Source: a virus. Taken from it: a stretch of DNA of 64,000 nucleotides. Each line of letters opens with the position of its first letter. Position 1 is the stretch's first letter. The position numbers and the translations under genes were made by a program. The notes beneath the pieces are model-generated. The model had not been told where the DNA came from, did no database searches, and saw nothing but the letters and a program-made list of their open reading frames with translations. The stretch spans positions 23,978 to 87,977 of the IMG/VR virus record IMGVR_UViG_3300044568_003873; one strand, 5' to 3'. Shown piece after piece: positions 43,837 to 52,716 of this stretch.

Positions 43837-45069
43837 TTATTCGGGATAATCATAAACATAACCCTCAGCGTCAGGATCCAAACAAATCAAGTTGGTTGGT
43901 GTAACACTTGGTGTTGGAGTTATAGTTGGTGTTATTGTTGAGGTTGGTGTTGGTGTAGGTGTAACTGTACTTGTAGGTGTTGGACTCACACCAATTGGAT
44001 ATGAGTAACATCCCATAATCTCATAACAATCAACAAAATTAGATTCACAATCGGAACATGGTGACGTTGGTGTAACACTACTTGTAGGTGTGATTGTAGG
44101 TGTTTTGGTGATAGTTGGTGTAACTGTTGGTGTCCTTGTAACTGTGGGTGTTGGAGATGTAATTACTTGACATGATGGGCATATTGAAGATGAACAAGTA
44201 GACCCATCTGGTGCTGGATAATATAAAGTTCCCGTTCCTCCTTGAGTCAATGGCTTATAACAATTACCCAAATAACTGATGACTCTACCTTGTAGAACCC
44301 AAGGATTAGATGAATTTACCTGAACCGCAGTCAACGGAACCACAACCTCCAAATTAGGTAAAATTCCACAACAATCTTGGAAAATATATTGTACATTTGG
44401 AATAACAACTCCTTGGAATGTAACTTCAGTATATCGATCAACAACAGTTGTTTCTAATGAAGTAGATGTAAATGCTGAGATATTGGAATATCCTGGTTCA
44501 ATTTCACTATAAGAATTAAACGGTAATTTAGAAATTGTTTCCCCACTTAAAAATCCTGTGGGTATTTCTATCAACGATCCAATTGAAATCTCTGTACCTC
44601 CTGTTGTTTTTAAAGTGTTTGTGAATCGATATGAGATGTCCTCAGTTGCTATACTATCTCTTACCAACACATAATTCGCCAACAGAGAACCCGAACTATA
44701 TGTTGAATATAGATTCAAAGTGACACCGGAATCAACAGAAGATGTTGGTGTAGGTGTTGGTGTCGGTGTTTTAGTTTTAGTTGGTGTAGGTGTTTGAGTT
44801 TTAGTTGGCGTCGGTGTTGGTGTTACAAAATTAACTTGTCCGGTACATTGAGCCAACGTTGTTGGTTCTTCTACCAAATATTCAAAACAAGTTACAGATC
44901 CACTGAGAACGGCATCTACGTTAAAATAATAAGGAAACCCACTGTAAGGAATAGTATCGATCGGAGATCCCCAACTACCCGAACCACATTCACGAATATA
45001 TATCTCAAAATTATATGATCCACCAGAAAGATTGGTTGCCGTGATCGATATTTGTCCTTGTGTAGCCAT
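43837..45069 (-). CDS. Mucin-like adhesin 3
   Basis: A 410-residue protein. The N-terminal domain (YNFEIYIRECGSGS, CFEYLVEEPTTL) is a diverged relative of those in adhesins 1 and 2. A short stalk ([20 protein letters not shown]) leads to a domain of about 190 residues (LNLYSTYSSGSLLANYVLV, then EIEPGYSN, YIFQDCCG, YLGNCYKP, CSSSICPSC). That domain is a paralogue of the domain in the 744-residue protein next door. A second and third stalk flank a small Cys segment (CSDCESNFVDCYEIMGC). It starts from a CATATTTATA box. Likely a fibre or adhesin component. Confidence 0.78.
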   Translation of the reverse strand: MATQGQISITATNLSGGSYNFEIYIRECGSGSWGSPIDTIPYSGFPYYFNVDAVLSGSVTCFEYLVEEPTTLAQCTGQVNFVTPTPTPTKTQTPTPTKTKTPTPTPTPTSSVDSGVTLNLYSTYSSGSLLANYVLVRDSIATEDISYRFTNTLKTTGGTEISIGSLIEIPTGFLSGETISKLPFNSYSEIEPGYSNISAFTSTSLETTVVDRYTEVTFQGVVIPNVQYIFQDCCGILPNLEVVVPLTAVQVNSSNPWVLQGRVISYLGNCYKPLTQGGTGTLYYPAPDGSTCSSSICPSCQVITSPTPTVTRTPTVTPTITKTPTITPTSSVTPTSPCSDCESNFVDCYEIMGCYSYPIGVSPTPTSTVTPTPTPTSTITPTITPTPSVTPTNLICLDPDAEGYVYDYPE

Positions 45070-45082
45070 TCAAGTTTTTTTT

Positions 45083-45092
45083 TATAAATATG
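45083..45092 (-). promoter_or_regulatory. TATTTAT-box promoter candidate for adhesin 3
   Basis: Minus-strand CATATTTATA followed by nine A residues, 13 bases before the ATG at 45069. Confidence 0.45.
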
Positions 45093-45126
45093 TTAATTTG
45101 GATAAAATTTCATTTGAAGTAAAAAT

Positions 45127-47361
45127 TTATCTTCTTGGTGTAGACGTTGGTGTAGACGTTGGTGTCAGAGTCACCTTATCTTGAGTCGGTGTTATTGTTG
45201 GTGTTGGTGTTTTAGTTCTTGTGACCGTTGGTGTTGGTGTTTTAGTTCTCGTAACAGTTGGTGTGTTTGTGGTTGTAGTAGTAGGAGTAATTGTTTGTGT
45301 TGGTGTTAATGATATTGTTGGTGTGAGTGTGGTAGTTGGTGTAAGTGTTGGTGTAAGTGTCACCGTTGATGTAGGAGTTGGTGTTAGATATTCAAAATTA
45401 CCTATACATTCTAAAAAGAAAGTTTGGAATGAAGATTCGCAGTTCAAAAAGTATGGGATAGTGTTTACATCACATTCCAAAAAGTAATTTTGTGTAGTTA
45501 CTTGACATTCAATAATAAATTCTTGAGTAGATATTTCACATTCAATGAATAAATTTTGAGAAGAACCTGAACAATCTATAAAAAAAGGATCCGATGTGCC
45601 CACACAATCAATGAAAAATGGAGTCGCAGAACCAATACAGTCAATAAAAATTGCAGAAACATTACTAGAACAAAGCAGACTATTAGGATTTGTAGAGGTT
45701 GGTGTTAATGTTGTTGTGATAGAAGGTGTTACTGTTTTAGTCGGTGTTGGTGTTGGTGTTTTTGTTAGTGAAGGAGTTGCAGTCTTAGTTGGTGTAACAG
45801 AAGGTGTTGGTGTTGGTGCAATGTAACAAGAACAAAATCTTTGATCTGTGCAATCCCCGAAAAAGTCAGCACCATACCTCAAACCAATAAACGTCGATTG
45901 TATCGGCCCTTCAATTGGTGAATAACAAGTACCACTATAAACAATACCACCACCCAATGAATGCCATTCAAAAGTAGTTACTTGAACTTCTATATAATCG
46001 GGACCTGGATCACTTTTGTCACAACACTTTTCGAAATAAACAAAACCTGTTATTGGTGTATAATCTTCAAAAACAACTTTGACATACTTATTGAAAGAAG
46101 TATTTCTTCTTGTTGAAACTACATTGACAAATGATGTTGATCCTTTTTCTATTTCCGTATTATAATCAACATCTCTTAGAAGAACTTCAGTACGACCAGT
46201 AATTGATCCTGCATTTATAGTAACACCCGTCGTAATTGTAATTTGTTGATCTGTAACTTTATTATATAAGACATTATCAAACGAAATTATCACATTTTCA
46301 TCTGATATTGATGATGCTGTGAAAGTGTAAACAATCCTTGTTGAACCAGATCCATATTCAGATCCAAAATTTATAACCAATTCACTCAACGGTGTTAGTG
46401 AAGGTGTGTTTGTTGGTGTTACGGTATTCGTTGGTGTTACGGTATTCGTTGGTGTTACAGTATTTGTCGGAGTAGATGTTGGTGTTACAGTATTTGTCGG
46501 AGTAGATGTTGGAGATAATCCTGGTGTTGCGGTACTTGTTCTTGTAACAGTATTGGTGGGTGTGATACTCGGGGAAAGTCCGGGAGTGACTGTATTTGTC
46601 GGTGTAATAGTATTTGTGGGTGTAACCGTAACAGTTGGAGTTTGCGTTATTGTATTTGTAGGTGTAATAGTTGGTGTAACAGTACTTGTTCGTGTAATTG
46701 TAGGAGTAACTGTCCTTGTGGGTGTAGTAGTTGGCGTAACAGTACTTGTTCGTGTAATTGTAGGAGTAACTGTCCTTGTGGGTGTAGTAGTTGGCGTAAC
46801 AGTACTTGTTCGTGTAATTGTAGGAGTAACTGTCCTTGTGGGTGTAGTAGTTGGTGTAACCGTAGGAGTAGATGTCGGAGTTCTTGTGGGTGTTTTTGTT
46901 GGTAGAGGTGTTTTTGTTGGTAAAGGTGATATTGTACTTGTTGGTGTTGTGGTCGGAGTTGGTGATGGTAGTATTGAAATCGGTTTATCAGTAGAACAAC
47001 AATCAACTGAACTTTGATCATAAATTGAATCGATAATACCTATTTTTATTTTTTCTGTTATAGGAAAAATTTGAGATCCGTAATTGTTGGATATATTAAA
47101 CTGCCCGAAATAAGACCCTATTTTTTTTGTGTAGTGTGAAGTAAATTGATAAGATAGTATAATTTTCGAATCAGTTATTTCATAACTGGCAATATCTTTC
47201 AAAATTCTCTTAACACCTGTATTTTCCTCTTCCATTGAAAAGAAAATGGTAGAACCTGTAATACTGGTTAATAAACCGTTATACAGATTTCTACCATCAA
47301 CAAGTAATTCAACCTTGAGAATTGGTAAACTAGAGGATTTTTTTATAAAAAAATTTATCAT
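45127..47361 (-). CDS. Mucin-like adhesin 4 with 11-residue Cys repeat
   Basis: A 744-residue protein with five parts. The N-terminal domain (1-125) is shared with the 37424-37798 gene. A stalk of about 190 residues follows ([20 protein letters not shown]), containing a near-exact 60-base tandem repeat. Then comes a domain of about 190 residues paralogous to adhesin 3 ([38 protein letters not shown]). Short stalks lead to eight cysteines at exactly 11-residue spacing, in units like [12 protein letters not shown] final Thr-Pro stalk runs to the C-terminus ([12 protein letters not shown]). It starts from a TATATTTATA box. Probably a long glycosylated fibre; no enzyme motif. Confidence 0.8.
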   Translation of the reverse strand: MINFFIKKSSSLPILKVELLVDGRNLYNGLLTSITGSTIFFSMEEENTGVKRILKDIASYEITDSKIILSYQFTSHYTKKIGSYFGQFNISNNYGSQIFPITEKIKIGIIDSIYDQSSVDCCSTDKPISILPSPTPTTTPTSTISPLPTKTPLPTKTPTRTPTSTPTVTPTTTPTRTVTPTITRTSTVTPTTTPTRTVTPTITRTSTVTPTTTPTRTVTPTITRTSTVTPTITPTNTITQTPTVTVTPTNTITPTNTVTPGLSPSITPTNTVTRTSTATPGLSPTSTPTNTVTPTSTPTNTVTPTNTVTPTNTVTPTNTPSLTPLSELVINFGSEYGSGSTRIVYTFTASSISDENVIISFDNVLYNKVTDQQITITTGVTINAGSITGRTEVLLRDVDYNTEIEKGSTSFVNVVSTRRNTSFNKYVKVVFEDYTPITGFVYFEKCCDKSDPGPDYIEVQVTTFEWHSLGGGIVYSGTCYSPIEGPIQSTFIGLRYGADFFGDCTDQRFCSCYIAPTPTPSVTPTKTATPSLTKTPTPTPTKTVTPSITTTLTPTSTNPNSLLCSSNVSAIFIDCIGSATPFFIDCVGTSDPFFIDCSGSSQNLFIECEISTQEFIIECQVTTQNYFLECDVNTIPYFLNCESSFQTFFLECIGNFEYLTPTPTSTVTLTPTLTPTTTLTPTISLTPTQTITPTTTTTNTPTVTRTKTPTPTVTRTKTPTPTITPTQDKVTLTPTSTPTSTPRR
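45394..45651 (-). repeat. Eight-fold 33-base repeat encoding an 11-residue Cys motif
   Basis: Cys codons fall every 33 bases from 45637-45639 down to 45406-45408. Each unit reads roughly [PN][FY]F[IL][DE]Cxxxxx. The DNA copies are diverged, so the protein spacing is under constraint. Confidence 0.85.
46390..46960 (-). repeat. Long Thr-Pro stalk repeat of adhesin 4
   Basis: Degenerate short-period repeat on the minus strand encoding about 190 residues of alternating Thr, Pro, Val, Ile and Arg ([26 protein letters not shown]). Confidence 0.85.
46681..46860 (-). repeat. Three tandem copies of a 60-base unit
   Basis: 46681-46740 and 46741-46800 are identical and 46801-46860 differs at one base (GGCG to GGTG). 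They encode a 20-residue stalk unit and show recent expansion. Confidence 0.95.
47069..47078 (+). other. No feature: placeholder not used
   Basis: Nothing is annotated at this position beyond the adhesin 4 coding sequence; this entry carries no claim. Confidence 0.01.
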
Positions 47362-47368
47362 AATATAT

Positions 47369-47378
47369 TATAAATATA
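47369..47378 (-). promoter_or_regulatory. TATTTAT-box promoter candidate for adhesin 4
   Basis: Minus-strand TATATTTATA between the glycosyltransferase operon and the adhesin 4 ATG at 47361. Confidence 0.45.
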
Positions 47379-49061
47379 CTATGATTCTTTTCTTAATTTT
47401 CCGTCGTAATGATCAAATCGATTATGTTCTGTTGGTGTCAAAAGGAGGATTCCCGGTGTAATTCTGTCTTTAAGAGTTTCTTGGTAAATGTAAGACATCC
47501 ATGTTTGCTCATGAGGATGTGCCCAAGTAGTTTCTAAAAACATTTTTTTATTTCCTTCTCTCGTCACAATTTGTGGCCAATTTGAATAATAAACTTCTCC
47601 GCTGGCATACGGTATACCTTTGTAACTCTTGATGTTTTTAAATGAAGTTTTGGGTGCATTTGGATCTAAACCATGAGTAGGTAATTTATTATATTCGGGC
47701 CATTTTTGGTTTCTAAAGTCTTGAGGTACATTATACCAAGACCACTGTGTTGAATTATCTCCGTAAAATTCCGTAAAGTTGAGTTTTAAGAAATCAAATC
47801 CTTCATTTTTTGTAATTTCCAATGATTTAGAATATATTTGTGAAACTTTCCTACCAAAACCATTTTTACAAAAATCCTCTACACCACCATAAAAAAACAT
47901 ATCATCTTCAAAGAAAAACATAAAATCTGAATCACTCTCTTCAAAATGTTCAGCAATATATTGTCTTCCCCCACAAATACCTAAGTTTTCAGGAAATTTA
48001 ATTTGTGTAAACTCATACTCTTCACAAAGTTCATCATAATGATTATCAGTACTTCTATCTGTCGAGTTATTCAATAAATATTTTTTTGGCTTTTCGATGA
48101 AATCGTCATCATAATGAATAAATGAATTTATTAATTTTTCAAATTGTTTTGGACTATTGAAGGTAATAACGTAAACTGAAGTTTTATTTAAGTCTAAACT
48201 TATATTCTTATTTAATATTGTTGTTTCGTTTTTCACTTTGAGACTGGAATTTTTTAAATCCTCAAAAAATTTACTTAATAATCCATTTGATTCAATTTCA
48301 AAATAATCAAACTGTTGGGGGTATTTGTAAACCATTATTGAAAAAATACTTTCTTCAGTACCCATAAAACCTCTATTTAGAGTGTCATTGGTGAAACCAT
48401 AGTAAAGATTCATAGCGTCGGATATTTGATCTTTTGGACCACCGAAAAAACCACCTCTAGCCACTTTTTTAACTTTAGTACCGGATAATTTACAAATTTC
48501 ATCGTAGTTAAATCCGTGAATTTCACCATCCGCATCATACGGGAAACAAACAAAAGAAAATTTGTTTATAAATTTTGGTAATTTTTCCAAAACTTTGTCA
48601 TGCGTAAAATAACCAAGGTGAACAGTATTAGTAATTCCAGCATCTAACCAAAACATATATTTCGAATCAAACTGATCCATTATTTTGGCATCATTTAATA
48701 AAAACATTTTTTGCATAACCAAAGGATTATACATTTCCAATTTAGCTTGAGTAGATTCACTTAACCACCCTTTTTGATTGAACCAGTTAGGATCCGTTCT
48801 GATTGATTGTATTTTTTCATAAAAATTACCTTTGAACCAATCCAAGTTTCTTTCAATAAATTGAATTTCGTTATGTGTTTTGTGTACATTAACAAACTCC
48901 CTCAACTCTGAATCACCAAATATGATCAAATTGGTAGGTATTTTGAGAATATCCTTGAACTTACTCAAATAGTGTGATTCAAAATCACGTCCCCATCCTT
49001 CAGATAAAGCACCTCTACCTAAATCCCATAAACCTGTTACTAAAGTTACGTTACTCATCAT
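47379..49061 (-). CDS. Two-domain glycosyltransferase: HtrL/YibB-like plus GT2
   Basis: The 560-residue protein is a fusion. Residues 1-270 resemble the HtrL/YibB family: NVTLVTGLWDLGRGALSEGW, ESTQAKLEMYNPLVMQKMFL, then KYMFWLDAGIT with an aspartate at the expected metal site, and GGFFGGPKDQI. Residues about 290-560 resemble a GT2-like GT-A domain: SVYVITFNSPKQFEKLINSF, ENLGICGGRQYIAEHF, then MFFFEDDMFF with an acidic DD motif. Two active sites in one chain would allow sequential sugar addition. It is the last gene of the operon, 17 bases from the adhesin 4 start, and overlaps the methyltransferase upstream by 4 bases. Sugars unknown. Confidence 0.82.
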   Translation of the reverse strand: MMSNVTLVTGLWDLGRGALSEGWGRDFESHYLSKFKDILKIPTNLIIFGDSELREFVNVHKTHNEIQFIERNLDWFKGNFYEKIQSIRTDPNWFNQKGWLSESTQAKLEMYNPLVMQKMFLLNDAKIMDQFDSKYMFWLDAGITNTVHLGYFTHDKVLEKLPKFINKFSFVCFPYDADGEIHGFNYDEICKLSGTKVKKVARGGFFGGPKDQISDAMNLYYGFTNDTLNRGFMGTEESIFSIMVYKYPQQFDYFEIESNGLLSKFFEDLKNSSLKVKNETTILNKNISLDLNKTSVYVITFNSPKQFEKLINSFIHYDDDFIEKPKKYLLNNSTDRSTDNHYDELCEEYEFTQIKFPENLGICGGRQYIAEHFEESDSDFMFFFEDDMFFYGGVEDFCKNGFGRKVSQIYSKSLEITKNEGFDFLKLNFTEFYGDNSTQWSWYNVPQDFRNQKWPEYNKLPTHGLDPNAPKTSFKNIKSYKGIPYASGEVYYSNWPQIVTREGNKKMFLETTWAHPHEQTWMSYIYQETLKDRITPGILLLTPTEHNRFDHYDGKLRKES

Positions 49062-49687
49062 TCTTTAACTTTACAAACCCAAGCTGCTTTTTTAAATAAA
49101 TCATAATCATAGAAAGACAGATTGTTTTTTTGAGATTTACTTACTATGTCAGATTCTTTAATTTCACACCAATTCCAAATTTTATTTTTCATTTCATTTT
49201 CAAATACCTCGTCATTTAAGCAAAAATCATGTGCCAATATAAAGTCACCGACCTTTAAAAAATCAGATAATAAATTAAATTCTCCGATTTTATACCCTCC
49301 GTCACAAAGTACTATAGTTATACCATCTTCCCTTATGAAGTCAATGACCTCCTGATTAACATTAGTCCAATCATCTGAAAAAATGTTTTCAACACGAACG
49401 TCAATACCTTTTTCAATCATTTCTCTATACCAAGGTCTTTCGGAAATATCATATGATAGTATTTTGACATCTAATTTGAGTTCTTTAGTAATTATATCTA
49501 AAAATTCAGTAAAACCACCCAAAGCAGTTCCTATTTCTAAAATCCTCTTGGGTTTTACTCTTGAAATAAAGTCATAGAATACTTGGTACGCCTCGTGAGT
49601 TTGTTGTGCCGAATGATAGTCAAAGGCCGATAGACTGTCATTATCTATCAAGTTTGTAAATTTAGTAATTCTTGTTTGTATATTCAT
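49058..49687 (-). CDS. SAM-dependent methyltransferase 1 of the sugar operon
   Basis: The 209-residue class I methyltransferase-like protein has the glycine-rich SAM loop RILEIGTALGGFTEFL (about 49-64), then ILSYDIS (acidic end of strand two) and a later LCDGGYKIGEFNLLSDFLK, GDFILAHDFC. This pattern is like the Methyltransf_24/cephalosporin-hydroxylase-type families often found in sugar clusters. It overlaps the next gene by 4 bases and starts 2 bases after the upstream stop. I infer O-methylation of a glycan. A hydroxylase-type role is an alternative, because relatives with that fold exist. Confidence 0.8.
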   Translation of the reverse strand: MNIQTRITKFTNLIDNDSLSAFDYHSAQQTHEAYQVFYDFISRVKPKRILEIGTALGGFTEFLDIITKELKLDVKILSYDISERPWYREMIEKGIDVRVENIFSDDWTNVNQEVIDFIREDGITIVLCDGGYKIGEFNLLSDFLKVGDFILAHDFCLNDEVFENEMKNKIWNWCEIKESDIVSKSQKNNLSFYDYDLFKKAAWVCKVKE

Positions 49688-49689
49688 AT

Positions 49690-50403
49690 TTAAAACTTTT
49701 TATGTAAGTTATTAGATTTATCATAAAATTTAAAACAATTTGGTAACAAGTATCTAAAAGCTTCGTAATCCCATTTCATATCAGACTCCAAAGCAGAAAC
49801 ACCTATTTCGAATCCGTCAGGGTAATTCCTTATATTATTTTTTATAGAGTACCACAAAAACTCCTCCCATCTCCTAACGAAAAATCTGAATTTCCAATTA
49901 TTTTTAAACACTAAAAATTGTTCATTAACTACATGAGCTTCATCCCATTTATTATGATCGAAGACGTTATAATCAAATAATTTCCTGTCAAAAAAACAAT
50001 TTTGTAAATCTTTTTTGTGGTCACCAATTTTGGCAGGTCTTTCAAATAATAAATCTAAATTATTTTTTTCCATATAATTGAACATGTTAATAATTTTTTG
50101 TTCACTAAAACCTTCCGAAGTCATCCAATCGGCGTCGTTAAAAATGATGTAGTCAAATTCCTTATCTAAACAATATTTGAGGGATAATACTTTTAAATTC
50201 AAGTAAAATGAAAATCCAGCACCGTCATCGTGATATTTGTCTAACTTAAATAAATCTAAATTGATTCTATCACTTACATCCATCGATTCGTTTGTTGTAA
50301 TATTAAAACTTGCTGAACATTTTTCACTTAATTGATTATAACAATTGATTGCATTTTCCAAGTACGAATTACCAACAGCCAACGTTGTAAAAATGTATTT
50401 CAT
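49690..50403 (-). CDS. Putative GT-A glycosyltransferase
   Basis: The 237-residue protein starts MKYIFTTLAVGNSYLENAIN, a strand then helix with the usual GT-A nucleotide-binding opening. YIIFNDADWMTSEGFSE (about 84-100) gives a DxD-like metal motif. WDEAHVVNEQFLVFKNNW and FEIGVSALESDMKWDYEAF fit acceptor-side helices. It resembles small family-6-type or uncharacterised GT-A enzymes; I cannot name the family. It overlaps the fucosyltransferase gene by 4 bases. Confidence 0.72.
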   Translation of the reverse strand: MKYIFTTLAVGNSYLENAINCYNQLSEKCSASFNITTNESMDVSDRINLDLFKLDKYHDDGAGFSFYLNLKVLSLKYCLDKEFDYIIFNDADWMTSEGFSEQKIINMFNYMEKNNLDLLFERPAKIGDHKKDLQNCFFDRKLFDYNVFDHNKWDEAHVVNEQFLVFKNNWKFRFFVRRWEEFLWYSIKNNIRNYPDGFEIGVSALESDMKWDYEAFRYLLPNCFKFYDKSNNLHKKF

Positions 50404-51383
50404 GATTCAACAATTTTCTCTAGAAAATTAAGTGTGTAATCAAAATCATAGTAAATTGGTAATTCATTATTCAAAAAAAGAGGGGCTTCAATATATTTTT
50501 TATACAAATTGTCGTCATTATCTATTCTCTTGATTAACTCCAAAAAATCATTCAAATCCGAAAAATTATGCAAATTTACGAAACTATCAGGGTTAAATCC
50601 CTCCTCTAAAATATATTGATTCCCGTAGAAAATAGGAATAGCACCCGAAAAAAAAGCATGATATAACTTTTCCTGTAATATATAATCAGTATTTGTGTAG
50701 TGTATTGCAATATTAAATTTATACTTTTGAAAAAACTGTATTTTTTCTCTGTAAGTCAATCCATCGTTTCTTCCAATATAAACTTGATTCAACCATTGAT
50801 ATTTGTTCAGTTCATCTTTTGGATCTATATTTTGTCTCCAAGGGCCTGATGACGTAACCATCTTATATTCATTTAATTTGTCAAAGACTAAACCTCTAAA
50901 TTTATTATCTGATGCCTGTGTTATTGAACAAAATCCTGTGTTTCTATTCTTAATTTGATCAATATTCCTCTTTTGAGTCAACCAAGATAATGGACTATCA
51001 ACCAATCTTGATTCGTCATATAATGTCCACACATCGAACACACCAGATGGTTGTCTCAAATATCTTTCGTGTTCAAATTTATTGTAACCTATCGCCCACT
51101 GATTGTCATTTGCAAATATAGGTCCTGAAAAATCGGCGACTTCACCTGAAACATAAATAAATTTTTTATTCTTATCATTCTGTCTATATTCTGTAGGTAA
51201 ATGATTGGTATATGTATCGATTTGTTCTCTATTATAGTGTAGATCCGAGTGTATTACAATGTCAGGATTAATTGGATCAATAAGTACATTATATTTTTTG
51301 GATAGTACAAATTTAAAGTAACTCATCCAACTGTGTTGACCGTGATTTGGAAACCCTTGTCTAGTTATTCTGATAGTTTTCAT
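50400..51383 (-). CDS. GT10-family fucosyltransferase
   Basis: The 327-residue protein has the GT10 donor-binding end at about 223-255: FNIAIHYTNTDYILQEK, then LYHAFFSGAIPIFYG, then GFNPDSFVNLHNFSDL and YKKYIEAP. This follows the alpha-1,3-fucosyltransferase pattern of a basic EK pair, 'G.IP...G' and 'SF....F...'. The first 200 residues hold the acceptor domain (HSWMSYFKF, VSGEVADFSGPIF). Enzymes of this family move fucose from GDP-fucose onto GlcNAc-containing glycans. No GDP-fucose synthesis genes are visible here, so the host must supply it. It overlaps both neighbours by 4 and 23 bases. Confidence 0.85.
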   Translation of the reverse strand: MKTIRITRQGFPNHGQHSWMSYFKFVLSKKYNVLIDPINPDIVIHSDLHYNREQIDTYTNHLPTEYRQNDKNKKFIYVSGEVADFSGPIFANDNQWAIGYNKFEHERYLRQPSGVFDVWTLYDESRLVDSPLSWLTQKRNIDQIKNRNTGFCSITQASDNKFRGLVFDKLNEYKMVTSSGPWRQNIDPKDELNKYQWLNQVYIGRNDGLTYREKIQFFQKYKFNIAIHYTNTDYILQEKLYHAFFSGAIPIFYGNQYILEEGFNPDSFVNLHNFSDLNDFLELIKRIDNDDNLYKKYIEAPLFLNNELPIYYDFDYTLNFLEKIVES

Positions 51384-52080
51384 TAATAAATTGAGTTAAT
51401 TTTATGGTATTATCGTTGAAGGGTCCATTATCATGAATTATAAACGCATTTGAATTTAACAATGTTACTTTATTATTTTCGATTTCTACATAGTCTTTAT
51501 TATCTAACGTACTGAAAAAGAAGTTTTTTTCTTGATCGATGATAATATCATCATTCAATAGATATTGAATTGTCCATCTTCCTTGATCATCAATACCCGT
51601 TTGATATTCTTTAGTAATAATATCCTCTAAATGATAGATTATTTTTTCAGTGTATCCGAAATATGTACCTGAGTTAAGATATTTGGAATTGTTTATAGAC
51701 CTTTTTTTTTCATATAAGTGAGTATAGTTAGTCGGTGGCCACAAACCCTTCTCAGCTCCCATAACTATACTACAATTCAATGAATGAAAATCTTCAACTA
51801 TATTTTTTGGTGAACCGATAAAATTTGTGTCCGTGGCATCTAAAAATAGTATATATTTATACTTCCCAAGAATTTGAGATTTAATGTATTCTAAAAGATT
51901 TACTATTTTATAGTAATACAGTTTGTCATAGTAAGATCCATTCTTAACCAAACCAGAATTTCTGACTATGTGAATATCCTCAGATGAAAAATATTTCAAC
52001 GCGTTTTTATAAAAAGATGGTTCGTAATAATCAGGATAGTCAAATAATACTGTAATCAGGCAAATTTTTTCATTTTCCAT
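51361..52080 (-). CDS. Procollagen-type (PLOD-like) glycosyltransferase
   Basis: The 239-residue protein follows the glycosyltransferase domain of lysyl hydroxylase/PLOD and procollagen sugar-transfer enzymes: YILFLDATDTNFIGSP with Asp81 and Asp84, MGAEKGLWPP (108-116), KYLNSGTYFGYTEK (133-146), and IDDQGRWTIQYL (163-174), then IIIDQEKNFFFSTL. No hydroxylase domain is present. I chose the ATG at 52080 because it directly follows the upstream stop (52082) and the first strand starts there; an in-frame ATG at 52110 would add 10 residues that only overlap the previous gene. Viral and bacterial relatives exist. Likely adds hexose to a fibre glycan or protein. Confidence 0.82.
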   Translation of the reverse strand: MENEKICLITVLFDYPDYYEPSFYKNALKYFSSEDIHIVRNSGLVKNGSYYDKLYYYKIVNLLEYIKSQILGKYKYILFLDATDTNFIGSPKNIVEDFHSLNCSIVMGAEKGLWPPTNYTHLYEKKRSINNSKYLNSGTYFGYTEKIIYHLEDIITKEYQTGIDDQGRWTIQYLLNDDIIIDQEKNFFFSTLDNKDYVEIENNKVTLLNSNAFIIHDNGPFNDNTIKLTQFINENYQNN

Positions 52081-52081
52081 A

Positions 52082-52714
52082 TTAATTATCCAATTGTCTA
52101 TAATATTCATTAATTAAGTTACTATCTGATTGAAACGGTATACCATTTCCGAATACTTTTATAGGTATTTCCTTTTCCCAAAAAAAAGAAATTTCCTTAC
52201 CTTTATTTTTCATCAAGATTTCATCACTTCTAACATCATTTTCAATCCAAGAAAATTTTGGAAAAATAACAACTTCATTGTTAATAATTTCTAAAAATTG
52301 TTTATGATGGGCATTACCACGATATTTATTTTGGTATAAAAACGAAAATTCATCATATTTTGATGGTGACGCAATAAACCCCTCAAGTGATATTTTAGTC
52401 AACAAGTCTGTTAATTCCAAAGGATTAAATACATCTTCAATTGTGTGTGAGCAAATAGAGAAATCAAATTTTCCATAGGTTTCGACATATGATAATATCT
52501 CACCCCATGTGGTTTTATCTTCCAAATTCAAATTAAAAAAAGTAACATCATCCTTATTGACAACAATCGAATCGGCAACAAATTTACACTCAGGATAAGA
52601 CCAAAACATGTAAGATGCACCAACATCAACTGTTTTCAAATTGTTGTCGGATATATATTTTTTTATGTCTTCCCTTTTACCACCGGTGGTGTTATATGTC
52701 CAACTTTTTATCAT
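52082..52714 (-). CDS. Methyltransferase-like protein 2 of the sugar operon
   Basis: The 210-residue protein has a class I methyltransferase start, LKTVDVGASYMFWSYP (28-43) where a G-x-G loop is reduced to VGASYMF, and FDFSICSHTIEDVFNPLELT (about 92-111), the usual strand-four motif. The SAM loop is short, so activity is less certain than for its neighbours. GNAHHKQFLEIINNEVVIF suggests an acceptor region. It follows the next gene by 2 bases. A catalytically weakened or noncanonical enzyme is possible. Confidence 0.7.
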   Translation of the reverse strand: MIKSWTYNTTGGKREDIKKYISDNNLKTVDVGASYMFWSYPECKFVADSIVVNKDDVTFFNLNLEDKTTWGEILSYVETYGKFDFSICSHTIEDVFNPLELTDLLTKISLEGFIASPSKYDEFSFLYQNKYRGNAHHKQFLEIINNEVVIFPKFSWIENDVRSDEILMKNKGKEISFFWEKEIPIKVFGNGIPFQSDSNLINEYYRQLDN

Positions 52715-52716
52715 CT

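Noticed and set aside
46681-46860. CRISPR-like array
   Set aside because: The 60-base units are directly adjacent with no spacers and are in-frame coding sequence.
46406-47017. Long plus-strand frame reading repeated GVTVFVGV residues
   Set aside because: It is exactly antisense to the Thr-Pro stalk of adhesin 4; the periodic DNA leaves other frames open. The same applies to 45221-45826 and 40737-41067.
47069-47078. A further promoter-like element inside adhesin 4
   Set aside because: No TATTTAT box is present there; the low-confidence entry at these positions in the feature list makes no claim and should be ignored.
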